Below are positions 16,456-24,073 of a stretch of 64,000 nucleotides of DNA, piece after piece. Below the pieces are notes generated by a model. That model saw nothing but the letters and a program-made list of their open reading frames with translations, did not search any database and was not told the DNA's origin. Position numbers and translations under genes: made by a program. Location: NCBI GenBank assembly GCA_020025825.1, contig JAHHRL010000003.1:124001-188000 (forward strand), given 5' to 3'. Origin of the DNA: Faecalibacterium sp. GTDB lineage: Bacteria > Bacillota > Clostridia > Oscillospirales > Ruminococcaceae. Each line of letters opens with the position of its first letter. The first letter of the stretch is position 1.

Positions 16456-16623
16456 TTATTCAGCAACGATAGCACCGGTGGGGCAAGCGCCCTCGCAAGC
16501 GCCGCAGTCGATGCAGGTGTTAGCATCAACCTTTGCAGTGCCGTCGATGGTGATAGCGCCAACAGGGCAAGCAGACTCGCAAGCGCCGCAGCCGACGCAA
16601 GCATCAGTAACCTTATGTGCCAT
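16456..16623 (-). CDS. 2[4Fe-4S] ferredoxin, clostridial type
   Basis: Small soluble electron carrier of 55 residues, probably the partner of pyruvate:ferredoxin oxidoreductase. Two CxxCxxCxxxCP motifs are complete: CVGCGACESACP at 9-20 and CIDCGACEGACP at 37-48. The start follows AAAGGAGAATCATT. The leader carries a CCGTGC/GCACGG inverted pair of unknown meaning. It is bounded by a strong terminator and appears to be an insertion into the ricT-yabB neighbourhood. It is too short for usual ORF cut-offs. Confidence 0.96.
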   Translation of the reverse strand: MAHKVTDACVGCGACESACPVGAITIDGTAKVDANTCIDCGACEGACPTGAIVAE

Positions 16624-16793
16624 AATGATTCTCCTTTACTCCGTGCGTTGCTATTGCGGAGCGGGAACAGCACGGCAGTTACTCCACTCTGCAGGAAATA
16701 CTCCTTGTTGAAAGTGTAACATAAAATGCCCGTTAAACGCAAGTAAAAAAGCCCTTACTCCGCAAAATGCGCTCGGTTTTGCCAAGCGGCAGA

Positions 16794-17699
16794 TTATTCC
16801 TCCTCCGGCTCAAAACCGGGGCGGGGAATCGGGTTATGGTTCATACCCGAAAAATCATCATACGGGTCCGGCTCTTTGGGGGTACGCTTACCGCCGGATA
16901 TATACTGGCACTGGCTTGCCTTATACGTTTTGGGTGCCAAGCTGTCGGTACCGGTACGGACACGCAGGGTAGCAGACACCGGGCTGACCTCCACAACTGT
17001 GCCCACACCATCGGGGGTACGCACGGTAGAGCCTACCATGGGCAGGACGCCGTTGAGGTACTCGTAGGTTTTTTGCTCGTAAGCAAGGCAGCACATCAAA
17101 CGGCCGCAGCAGCCGCTGATTTTTGTGGGATTCAGGGACAGGTTCTGCTCCTTTGCCATTTTAATGGAAACCGGCTGGAAGTCCTTTAAGAAGCGGCTGC
17201 AGCAGAAAGGCTGGCCGCAGATGCCCAGACCACCCAGCATCTTGCTTTCGTCACGCACACCGATTTGGCGCAGCTCGATACGGGTATGGAACACCCCTGC
17301 CAAATCCTTGACCAGTTCACGGAAGTCCACACGGCCGTCGGCAGTAAAGTAGAACAAAATCTTAGAGCGGTCCAAATTGTACTCTACTTCCACCAGCTTC
17401 ATGTCCAGGCCGTGCTTTGCGATACGCTCCTGACAAAGCTGGAACGCCTTTTCCTCGTCAGCACGGTTCTGGTTCATGCGGCGCACGTCCACTGCGTCTG
17501 CCATACGCACAACCGGCTTTAAGTCGTGGCTGCAAGCGCTGTCGGCAACTTCGTGCACGCCCTGCACAACCTCGCCGCACTCGGTACCACGGGCGGTAGT
17601 TACAATTACATATTCACCGGTTTTGATGTTCATATCCAGCGGGTCAAAAAAATAGCTTTTTCCGTTGGGTTTGAATCGAACAGATACGATTTTTTTCAT
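16794..17699 (-). CDS. ricT: RicT/YaaT family regulator with PSP1 domain
   Basis: In Bacillus RicT with RicA and RicF forms an iron-sulfur complex that helps RNase Y mature transcripts. 301 residues; PSP1 C-terminal domain. The conserved cysteine cluster is present (GICGQPFCCS, then ISGCCGRLMCCLAYE, about residues 150-200). The frame opens further upstream to 17735, but 17699 matches the family start (MKKIVSVRF); its ribosome binding site is weak, so the start is not certain. Same strand and order as Bacillus holB-yaaT. No ricA or ricF in the window. Confidence 0.92.
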   Translation of the reverse strand: MKKIVSVRFKPNGKSYFFDPLDMNIKTGEYVIVTTARGTECGEVVQGVHEVADSACSHDLKPVVRMADAVDVRRMNQNRADEEKAFQLCQERIAKHGLDMKLVEVEYNLDRSKILFYFTADGRVDFRELVKDLAGVFHTRIELRQIGVRDESKMLGGLGICGQPFCCSRFLKDFQPVSIKMAKEQNLSLNPTKISGCCGRLMCCLAYEQKTYEYLNGVLPMVGSTVRTPDGVGTVVEVSPVSATLRVRTGTDSLAPKTYKASQCQYISGGKRTPKEPDPYDDFSGMNHNPIPRPGFEPEEE

Positions 17700-17785
17700 A
17701 GGCTTGTTTCGCTTTTCCGCTGCCGTGGGCGGCATTCTACAGCCTGTGCCTCGGCAAATATCAGCACAGGGTCAAAAGGGGTTGG

Positions 17786-18757
17786 TTAGGATACCAAATC
17801 GGCCAGCTCCGCTGCGGTAACTGTCAGCACCAATTTAGCACTGCCATTTGTATGCAGGCGCTGGCGGGCACGGTCGGCCGCCTCAATGGCAGCAACCGCC
17901 TTGGCACCCTGCAAAGGGCACAAGGTTTTGTCCCGCAAGGCAGCTGCTGCCAAAGCGGAAAAATCCTCCAGCACTTCCTCGGCACCGGCACGGTCTTTTT
18001 CCAAGGAGGCAAGCAGCGTTGCCAAGGTGTATCCATCATTTTGCGCCGCCGCCTGTGCCAACTGACGGGCAGTTTCTAACCGGGCACGGCGCATTTTGTT
18101 TTGTGCTACTGCCAGCACTGTACCGATGCGGCCATCAAATACCGCACTGAGCAGCTTTGCTTCTTCGGCTGCCACACCTTGCTTTTGGCAATAGGCAGCA
18201 CACGCCTCCGGACCAACCGGAGCCAGTGTAAAATCATAACAACGGCTGCGAATGGTAGGCAAAACACCTGCCAAACTGGACGCCGTTAGTAGAAAGGTTA
18301 CGTTTGCAGGGGGTTCTTCCAGCACCTTCAGCAATGCGTTGGCGCTGGCCTCGTTCATGTGCTCTACACCGTACAGCAAAATGACACGCCCTTGCGTAGA
18401 CAAACCTGAATTAAAGCACTCGCTGCGGGCCGCCATTACCTGACCGACCAGATAATCGCCGTTTTTGGCTCCGCCCCGAACGGCAATTGCTTCACGCACG
18501 ATACCGGTTTCGATGCGGCCGCTGTCACGGTCGCCGGATTTTGCCACCGCATAGCAGCAATGGCCCTGTACCATGTGTTCGGCAGCAGAGCCGCCCTCCG
18601 GATAGAGCAAATCGGCTGCAATACATCTGGCAGCAAATCCTGCGCCCAAGCCCGGCTCGCCAACCAGCAGCAGGCTGTGGCCCATACGGCCGTTTTCTAC
18701 CATACGGCCAATGGATTGTTTCAGCGGGGTGTTGCCCACCAATCTTTTTTCCAGCAT
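17786..18757 (-). CDS. holB: DNA polymerase III delta' subunit
   Basis: Clamp-loader subunit that helps load the beta clamp (dnaN, also in this window). 323 residues. The AAA+ fold shows LLLVGEPGLGAG near residue 30, where the Walker A Lys-Thr is replaced, in line with delta' not being an ATPase. It also shows NALLKVLEEPP and the SRC motif in TIRSRCYDF. Start at 18757 has GAGGTG nine bases upstream; a GTG at 18769 in frame is an alternative. ricT follows after 86 bases. Confidence 0.93.
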   Translation of the reverse strand: MLEKRLVGNTPLKQSIGRMVENGRMGHSLLLVGEPGLGAGFAARCIAADLLYPEGGSAAEHMVQGHCCYAVAKSGDRDSGRIETGIVREAIAVRGGAKNGDYLVGQVMAARSECFNSGLSTQGRVILLYGVEHMNEASANALLKVLEEPPANVTFLLTASSLAGVLPTIRSRCYDFTLAPVGPEACAAYCQKQGVAAEEAKLLSAVFDGRIGTVLAVAQNKMRRARLETARQLAQAAAQNDGYTLATLLASLEKDRAGAEEVLEDFSALAAAALRDKTLCPLQGAKAVAAIEAADRARQRLHTNGSAKLVLTVTAAELADLVS

Positions 18758-18769
18758 CAATGCACCCAC

Positions 18770-19571
18770 CTCGCCTTTCTTTATTTAGGTTGCCTGTTTT
18801 TTATTTTAACACGAAATGGACGCCTTGCCAATCAAATCCTTTGATTTCCCACAAGGGATAAAAACGCAGGCTGCGCGGCATTTTACCGGTAAAAATCGCT
18901 CAAAAATGCACTTTTGTTTCAAAAATCAGCAACTTGCGTTACTTGACGGAACTTGTGGAACTTTGTCTTTTCTGCTTTTATTTCAACGAGTGGGATAAAC
19001 TATTCACCTTTTCCACTAGGTTTTCCACATAAATAGTGGAAAGAAGCGTGGGTTTTCACCTTACTTTCCACTTTATCCACAGAGTTTTCCACAATCGGTG
19101 GATTATACCCTTTGTAATCGAGCTTTATCAACCAAGGGCGACAAAATGGTAAACCAGGGGAAATCCATAGATTTTTTGTGCAGAAAAGGTCATTCTTTTG
19201 AAAAAAGTCCAAAGTTGCACTCTATCGAATAAAACGCTTTTCTTTTACACAAAATTCCGCAGGTTCTCTAGGTTTTTTAATGTTTTTATAGCTTTTAGGG
19301 GGATTTTTCTTTTTCTTTTTTGGAATCGAAAAAAGATACCCCCGCAGTGGCTTTCCATTTTGCTTTGCAAAAGAAAACGTATGGTTGTTTTTTGACACCG
19401 ATGCTTTTTCCGGGTTTTATGCGCAGTAAACTGAGGGAACTTACACGCACCTGCCTTTACCACCGCAGTTATTCACATTGGTTTTCCACAAAAAATGAAA
19501 AACCGGCATTCAGACGCCTTATACAGGATTTACTGCCTTCCCGAATGATTTATTTTGTACGATGATACATG
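18770..19571. other. Gene-free region with DnaA-box cluster
   Basis: About 800 bases with no convincing gene. Matches to the DnaA-box consensus TTWTNCACA on the plus strand: 19021-19029 (TTTTCCACA), 19073-19081 (TTATCCACA, perfect), 19085-19093 (TTTTCCACA), 19469-19477 (TTATTCACA), 19482-19490 (TTTTCCACA), plus a near match at 19009. The remainder is AT-rich with no hairpin or promoter I trust. It lies about 21 kb from dnaA, away from the strand switch, so a role in DnaA titration or initiation control is more likely than an origin. Confidence 0.6.
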
Positions 19572-19613
19572 AAAAAAGCACCTGCAAGGAATTACCCCGC
19601 AGGTGCTTTTTTA
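19572..19613 (-). terminator. Terminator of the YitT-family gene
   Basis: AAAAAAGCACCTGC pairs with GCAGGTGCTTTTTT; works in both directions. Confidence 0.9.
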
Positions 19614-19628
19614 TTTCTTGATGAACTA

Positions 19629-20537
19629 TCAGCCCAGAAGCTTATCTCCCTCGTTAAAGCCCTCGCCGTACAAGTCACTTGCTTCGCAAACCATCAGCAT
19701 AGAGTCGGGAGCCACTTCGTTGATGGCATGACGTACACGGAACACCTCGCTGTTTGAGCAAGCGCAATAGACCATTTCTCGTGCGGCACCGGTATAGCTG
19801 CCTGTTGCCGCTACAATCGTTGCGCCACGACCTACTGCGTCGGAAATGGCATCTGCACAGCGTTTACCGTCATTGGTAATTGCAATTACCAGTTTACCGC
19901 TGCCAACACCATACATGATTTTATCCATCACAAGGCTGTAGGCAATGCAGGAAATCAGGCCGTACAAAACAGAGTCCACCTTACCAAATACAGGCCAGCC
20001 TAAAAAGATAATCACGGCATCCATTGCCATGGTTACCTGACCAAAGGATAGATGCGGGTTCTTCTTTTTGACAGCTGCCACAACAAAATCGCTGCCGCCT
20101 GTATTGGAGCCTCGCATATAAATCAGGCCCAAGCCAATGCCCGCAAACATACCGGTAAACAAACTTGCCAACAGGGGGTCGCCGCTATAAACCGGGAAGT
20201 GGCTAAGCACACCGTCCATTACAAAGGTAACCAGCAAAAGGGTACGCAGGCTGCGGAACATATACTTTTTACCCAGGATAGGCCAGCACACCAAAATGAT
20301 GGGGATATTGATGGCAAAGCTCAGCATACCCAGCGGCAGCATGGGGAAGAACTCCCGAATCAACAATGCGATACCTGTAACGCCGCCCGGGGCAAAGTTG
20401 CCTTTTTCTGCAAAGGTATAAAAGCCAATGCCAAACATAAACGAACCTGCGATATCCAGTAACAAGTCCACTAAAAATTCTTTTGTTTTTTTTGCGTCCC
20501 AATGCTGCACTATAAACACACGCCTTTCTTTTTCCAA
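19629..20537 (-). CDS. YitT-family membrane protein (DUF161 + DUF2179)
   Basis: 302 residues with about five membrane helices in the first two-thirds (from DIAGSFMFGIGFYTFAEKG) and a soluble C-terminal DUF2179 domain (SGKLVIAITNDGKRCADAI...). The family is widespread in Firmicutes and has no firmly assigned transport substrate. The widest frame starts at a TTG at 20537; a GTG nine codons later (VQHWDAKK) is an alternative, and neither has a convincing ribosome binding site. The mgtE terminator ends immediately upstream, so transcription must read through it or start inside mgtE. Confidence 0.85.
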   Translation of the reverse strand: MEKERRVFIVQHWDAKKTKEFLVDLLLDIAGSFMFGIGFYTFAEKGNFAPGGVTGIALLIREFFPMLPLGMLSFAINIPIILVCWPILGKKYMFRSLRTLLLVTFVMDGVLSHFPVYSGDPLLASLFTGMFAGIGLGLIYMRGSNTGGSDFVVAAVKKKNPHLSFGQVTMAMDAVIIFLGWPVFGKVDSVLYGLISCIAYSLVMDKIMYGVGSGKLVIAITNDGKRCADAISDAVGRGATIVAATGSYTGAAREMVYCACSNSEVFRVRHAINEVAPDSMLMVCEASDLYGEGFNEGDKLLG

Positions 20538-20576
20538 AATAAAAGCGGCGCAGCATACACACTATGCTCACGCCGC
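20538..20576 (-). terminator. Hairpin terminator between mgtE and the YitT gene
   Basis: Minus strand GCGGCG..AGCATA / TATGCT..CGCCGC with TTTTATTTT after it. The T-tract abuts the YitT start, leaving no leader. Confidence 0.85.
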
Positions 20577-20621
20577 AAACCAGGTGACACTGCACCCGAC
20601 GGGGATCTTTTCCACAAAATA

Positions 20622-22247
20622 TTACATATACACATCAAACACAAGCATTGCGATACGGAAGTACAGCAGCAAGCTGCAGGTATCCACAATGGTTGCAATA
20701 AACGGCGATGCCATCAAAGCAGGGTCCAGCCCAACCTTTTTTACCAGCAGGGGCAGGGCGCCGCCCACCAGCTTTGCCAGTATAACCGCACAAAACAGCG
20801 CCAAGCTAACCGTAATGGCATAGCCCATAACATTATCATACTGCCCATGATAGAACACACCATACATCAGCAGGATACGGGCACCGTTTACGATACCCAG
20901 AATTGCGCCTACGATGGCTGCGATACGCAGCTCCTTACCCATTACACGGAATATATCCGACGTGGTAACTTGGTCCAGTGCCAAGCCACGAATCATCAGG
21001 GTGCTTGTTTGGTTACCACAGTTACCGGCAGTACCCATCAGCATAGGCATAAAGGAAACCAGCAGCGGCATACTGACAAAGGCAGCCTCGTAATGGGAGG
21101 TAACCATGCCTGTAACCGTTGCGGACAACATCAAAATCAACAGCCAAGGCAAACGCTGTTTTGCCTGCTGCCAAACCGGGGTTGCAAAATATGTAGCGTC
21201 CACGTCGTCCGGCATAATCGCAGCCATCTTCTGCATATCTTCCGTGGATTCCTGTGTTAAAACGTCCACTGCGTCGTCGATGGTGACGATACCAACCAGC
21301 ATACCCTCTGCATCCAAAACAGGCATTGCCGTAAAGTCGTAACGCTGCATTTCACGGGCAACATCTTCCTGGTCATCGGTTGCACGGACACACACCACGT
21401 TATCGTCCATCAGCTGGGCGATAGGGGTATCAAAGTCCGAAAGCAACAGGTCCTTTGCCGAAACAACACCCAGCAAACGGTTTTTTTCCACGATATAGCT
21501 GGTGTACACAGTTTCTGCGTTTTCGCCCTGCTGCCGAATTGCAGCGATGGCCTGCTGCACTGTCATATTCTTTTTTAAGCGGACATATTCCGGCGTCATA
21601 ATGGAACCGGCGCTGCCCTCCGGGTAGCAAAGCAGTTTATTCAGGCTTTCCCGTGTTTCATTACTGGATTTTGCCAAAATACGCTTGACCACAGCCGCCG
21701 GCATATCCTCCAGCAAGTCGGCTGCATCGTCCAGGCTCATTTCTTCCAGTGCGTTAACAAGCTCACCGTCCGAAAAGGACTCCACCAAATCGGTACGGGC
21801 TTCGTCCGACATATAGGCAAAAGCCTCGGTTGCCACTTCCTTTTGCAGCAAGCGGAATACCACCAGCCGGTTATTTTCGTCCAGTTCTTCCAGCAGTTCT
21901 GCCAAGTCGGCGGGGAGCTCCTCCTCCGTTGCTTGGCGCAAGTCTGTATACTGCTTTTTCATAAGCAGCTTCAGCAGCTGAGATTTTGTTAAACGCTCAC
22001 GCTCGCTGTCCGGCTCTTCCTCACGGCTTTCTGCACGCACAGCTTCTTGGATATCCTCCCGGATATCCTCCATTGTTTCCGCAATATCTTCTTCCAGCGC
22101 TTCCTTAATTTCCGGAGCCAAGTCTTCCGGGAGTTCCTCGGGGGGAAGCTCCGGTAAAATGGCTTCGTGCGTCTGGGTAGGGGTAGGGTCTTTTTGCCGA
22201 TTCAGGTCTTCCACATGGGTAATCGTTTCTTTGTTTTGTTGTTCCAT
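20622..22247 (-). CDS. mgtE: Magnesium transporter MgtE
   Basis: Mg2+-gated channel in the cytoplasmic membrane. 541 residues. An unusually acidic N-terminal extension (about 1-75, many Glu/Asp/Pro) precedes the MgtE_N superhelical domain (about 85-190). Two CBS domains follow (about 190-320), then a connecting helix and five membrane helices. The pore region has MGTAGNCGNQTSTL and the conserved Asp in ATIVDTCSLLLYF. Start follows AAAGGAGGAATTGCC. The leader contains a promoter, a small ORF, an intrinsic terminator and complementary arms, described separately; regulation by magnesium is plausible but not shown. Confidence 0.96.
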   Translation of the reverse strand: MEQQNKETITHVEDLNRQKDPTPTQTHEAILPELPPEELPEDLAPEIKEALEEDIAETMEDIREDIQEAVRAESREEEPDSERERLTKSQLLKLLMKKQYTDLRQATEEELPADLAELLEELDENNRLVVFRLLQKEVATEAFAYMSDEARTDLVESFSDGELVNALEEMSLDDAADLLEDMPAAVVKRILAKSSNETRESLNKLLCYPEGSAGSIMTPEYVRLKKNMTVQQAIAAIRQQGENAETVYTSYIVEKNRLLGVVSAKDLLLSDFDTPIAQLMDDNVVCVRATDDQEDVAREMQRYDFTAMPVLDAEGMLVGIVTIDDAVDVLTQESTEDMQKMAAIMPDDVDATYFATPVWQQAKQRLPWLLILMLSATVTGMVTSHYEAAFVSMPLLVSFMPMLMGTAGNCGNQTSTLMIRGLALDQVTTSDIFRVMGKELRIAAIVGAILGIVNGARILLMYGVFYHGQYDNVMGYAITVSLALFCAVILAKLVGGALPLLVKKVGLDPALMASPFIATIVDTCSLLLYFRIAMLVFDVYM

Positions 22248-22288
22248 GGCAATTCCTCCTTTTTATAATGGGAGGTGTCTGACAAAAC

Positions 22289-22330
22289 TAAAAAACGCAG
22301 CACCGAGCGGAAACTTTCCCGCTGTGCTGC
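22289..22330 (-). terminator. Intrinsic terminator inside the mgtE leader
   Basis: Minus strand GCAGCAC and inner AGCGGGAAA pair with TTTCCGCT and GTGCTGC, then GTTTTTTAGTTTT. It is about 40 bases upstream of the mgtE start. Confidence 0.88.
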
Positions 22331-22358
22331 GCCCCCATTTCGCCGCAAAACCGCAATA

Positions 22359-22451
22359 TTACACTGCGATGCTCCGGCAAAACGAGGTGCGCATATTTTG
22401 TTTTGTTGCCCTGTCAGACACGCTGGCTGGTCGACTTTGAGCCGAGTCCAT
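22359..22451 (-). CDS. Possible 30-residue leader peptide upstream of mgtE
   Basis: ATG at 22451 lies 13 bases after a full AGGAGGTGA Shine-Dalgarno sequence near the 5' end of the leader. It encodes 30 residues (MDSAQSRPAS..., ending in a TAA before the terminator). Translation would run across the first 10-mer arm. An overlapping frame starting at the GTG at 22465 runs past the mgtE start, but its start codon sits inside the Shine-Dalgarno sequence, which makes it unlikely. Not recognised. Confidence 0.4.
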   Translation of the reverse strand: MDSAQSRPASVSDRATKQNMRTSFCRSIAV

Positions 22452-22496
22452 AAAAATATGTTCACCTCCTACTACCGCAACATACGTATCATTATA

Positions 22497-22525
22497 ATTG
22501 TAACACCCTGTATATATCGGGTCAA
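22497..22525 (-). promoter_or_regulatory. Promoter of mgtE
   Basis: TTGACC (22520-22525), 17 bases, TACAAT (22497-22502) on the minus strand. Confidence 0.85.
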
Positions 22526-22537
22526 CCGCAGGAAAGC

Positions 22538-22582
22538 AAAAAGTTTTCCACGGGATGCGCTATCGCTGGTGGAAAACTTTTG
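22538..22582 (-). terminator. Terminator of the alarmone synthetase gene
   Basis: CAAAAGTTTTCCAC pairs with GTGGAAAACTTTTTG. The arms contain DnaA-box-like TTTTCCAC, but the symmetry and position mark a terminator. Confidence 0.85.
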
Positions 22583-22590
22583 CGTTGAGA

Positions 22591-23274
22591 TTAGATATTG
22601 GCTTTTTGCCGCAGCAAATCCATTTCTTCATCTAAGTCCATACTGTTTTGGGCACATTTGAAAAGCGCCTGCTGCATTTCCTCGGTAAATTCAGTACCCT
22701 TTTTATAGCGCAGCTGGTGCTCCAAGCTGGCCCAGCAATCCATTGCAATGGTGCGCAGCTGAATCTCCACCTTCATCATGCGCTTTTCCTTTTCCAAAAA
22801 GATAGGAATTTCCACAATCAGGTGCAAGCTGCGGTATCCGTTCGGCTTTGGGTTTTTAATGTAGTCCTTGATTTGCAGCAGGGTAACATCATCCTGAATC
22901 AACAGGGCATCGGCCAATTTATACACGTCCTGCACAAAGGAGCACACGACACGGACGCCTGCAACGTCGTTTAGGTTTTTTTCCATTGCGGAAACGGTCA
23001 AATCCAGATTTTTGCGCTCCATTTTTTCAATGATGCTGGATACCGATTTTAAGCGGGACTTGATACCGCTGATAGGGTTACGGTCGTTTTGCAGGGAGTA
23101 TTCCTCGTCCAGCACTTCAAACTTGGTTTCTACTTCCTTCATGGCGCATTTATAGTAGGACATCAGCCTGCGAAACTCCAGACTGCGCTCCTTGGTGCGC
23201 TCCAGCACTTCTTTATCACTTCTGGTTAATACAATAGTTTCCTGCGCTGCTTGTGCGCGTGTTACATTACTCAT
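22591..23274 (-). CDS. Small alarmone synthetase (RelQ/YjbM-type GTP pyrophosphokinase)
   Basis: Makes (p)ppGpp from GTP or GDP and ATP in the stringent response. 227 residues, only the RelA/SpoT synthetase domain: NDVAGVRVVCSFVQDVY (about 101-117), IKNPKPNGYRSLHLIVE (about 138-154) and VEIQLRTIAMDCWASLEH (about 168-185). The HD hydrolase and regulatory domains are absent, as in RelQ/RelP proteins. AAGGAG precedes the start. The hypothetical gene at 23370-23717 lies 95 bases upstream on the same strand without a terminator between, so they may be co-transcribed. Confidence 0.93.
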   Translation of the reverse strand: MSNVTRAQAAQETIVLTRSDKEVLERTKERSLEFRRLMSYYKCAMKEVETKFEVLDEEYSLQNDRNPISGIKSRLKSVSSIIEKMERKNLDLTVSAMEKNLNDVAGVRVVCSFVQDVYKLADALLIQDDVTLLQIKDYIKNPKPNGYRSLHLIVEIPIFLEKEKRMMKVEIQLRTIAMDCWASLEHQLRYKKGTEFTEEMQQALFKCAQNSMDLDEEMDLLRQKANI

Positions 23275-23369
23275 GTTTGCTCCTTATTCCAATACCACGC
23301 GCCGAACAGTACCCCCTTGCCATTCGCAAAGCCACATGGATTGGTTATGTATTTACAATTATTTCAGCG

Positions 23370-23717
23370 TTATTGTGAAATGGTAGAAAAGCCGCTTTCC
23401 TTTAGAATATCTTCCACTTCCTCGGCAAAGCTCTGATTGCTGCCCCAGCTGATATTAAAAATGCCTGTACCGCCGCCGCTGCCAACAATATCCGCAGTTT
23501 GGCCCTCAGGTGTTTGCATCAGCAGAATCTGCACGCTGGTATATCCGCCATTACGCATAAAATACTTTTCAAATCCCAGCAAAATCATCTGCATGGACTG
23601 GGACTCTCGCCGGATATCTGCTATTTTTTCATATTCTATTTTCCGCTGCAAAGCTGCCGCTACATCACGAATAGAGTTTTTGCTATCGCCCACCATTTTA
23701 ATCACTGTTGCTGCCAT
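23370..23717 (-). CDS. Hypothetical protein, 115 residues
   Basis: Soluble, no signal peptide or membrane helix. The N-terminal half is charged and probably helical (residues 10-45). The middle has alternating hydrophobics and a glycine-rich stretch (VGSGGGTGIFNISWG, about 78-92), and the end is acidic (FAEEVEDILKES). The layout recalls DUF6054-type proteins of Clostridia, but that is a weak impression. The start follows AAGGAGGAAACCAT. Its promoter overlaps a hairpin at 23748-23789. The neighbour downstream is the alarmone synthetase. Confidence 0.75.
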   Translation of the reverse strand: MAATVIKMVGDSKNSIRDVAAALQRKIEYEKIADIRRESQSMQMILLGFEKYFMRNGGYTSVQILLMQTPEGQTADIVGSGGGTGIFNISWGSNQSFAEEVEDILKESGFSTISQ

Positions 23718-23747
23718 ATGGTTTCCTCCTTATCGCTGTATGAACAT

Positions 23748-23798
23748 AAAAAAACAGTCCTTTCCATATATTGTAACGGAAAGGGCTGTCAGTTGCAA
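23748..23798 (-). promoter_or_regulatory. Promoter overlapping a terminator hairpin
   Basis: Minus strand TTGCAA (23793-23798), 17 bases, TACAAT (23770-23775). The spacer holds one arm of a hairpin (ACAGCCCTTTCC) whose other arm (GGAAAGGACTGT) is followed by seven T. One sequence can thus end transcripts arriving from upstream and start the next gene. Confidence 0.55.
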
Positions 23799-23807
23799 AT
23801 TTTTACA

Positions 23808-24038
23808 TAAAAATACCTCCCCATTGCCGCGGTTGCAAAGGGGAGGCTAAAAACGATATTCGTTTTTCACGTCGGCAAGATTCCCGAAAAGCGGGTCTTA
23901 TGCAGGCGGTGAAACAAGGTATCCGCAAAGCGGACCTTATGCTTCCGGTACGCACAAGCCGTACTTTCAAGGGCCCTCCCGGGCGCTTTTTTGGTATTTT
24001 ATGTGCCCACGCCCACGTCTGGGCATGGGACACGTAAA
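23808..24038 (-). ncRNA. Candidate structured RNA of serial hairpins
   Basis: About 230 bases after PFOR with no convincing ORF but dense pairing. Hairpins (plus coordinates): 23997-24040 (long, TTTTA..TAAAA outer stem); 23972-23987 (GCCC/GGGC); 23948-23964 (GTACG/CGTAC); 23916-23938 (AAGGT and CCGC arms); 23877-23900 (AAGA and CCCG arms); 23849-23867 (AAAAACGA/TCGTTTTT); 23816-23846 (CCTCCCC/GGGGAGG). The two at 23877-23938 are imperfect copies, each starting GCATAAG on the minus strand. A promoter-like sequence sits just upstream. It is not tmRNA, RNase P, SRP or 6S RNA by any motif I recognise. Strand is inferred; a T run after 23987 would suit a plus-strand end. Confidence 0.45.
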
Positions 24039-24044
24039 ATCACA

Positions 24045-24072
24045 AGTATACAGGATTTTTAGTAATTGCTAA
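24045..24072 (-). promoter_or_regulatory. Promoter-like sequence before the candidate RNA
   Basis: TTAGCA (24067-24072), 16 bases, TATACT (24045-24050) on the minus strand, ending two bases from the PFOR stop codon. Confidence 0.4.
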
Positions 24073-24073
24073 A

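Larger units (their letters stand above)
22248..22490 (-). promoter_or_regulatory. Structured leader of mgtE (attenuator, class unknown)
   Basis: About 240 bases between promoter and start. The 10-mer GTGTCTGACA (minus, 22412-22421) is exactly complementary to TGTCAGACAC (minus, 22275-22284), and these arms enclose the terminator at 22289-22330. After the second arm, CACCTCC can pair either with the mgtE Shine-Dalgarno GGAGG (11 bases on) or with the upstream GGAGGTG near 22465, offering alternative structures. I do not see the GUUAGGUGAGG-type core of the M-box magnesium riboswitch. Confidence 0.6.

Noticed and set aside
22202..22465. 87-residue frame running from the mgtE leader into mgtE
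   Set aside because: Its GTG start is part of the Shine-Dalgarno sequence itself; the ATG at 22451 is better placed.
22248..22490. M-box magnesium riboswitch in the mgtE leader
   Set aside because: The GUUAGGUGAGG-type core and following conserved helices are not seen, though I could not run a covariance search.
22538..22582. Pair of inverted DnaA boxes
   Set aside because: TTTTCCAC and its complement form the stem of a terminator right after the alarmone synthetase stop.
23808..24038. 6S RNA, SRP RNA, tmRNA or RNase P RNA
   Set aside because: Lacks the long central-bubble hairpin of 6S, the GGAAGG/GCAGC motif of SRP, the tRNA-like ends of tmRNA and the conserved RNase P core.
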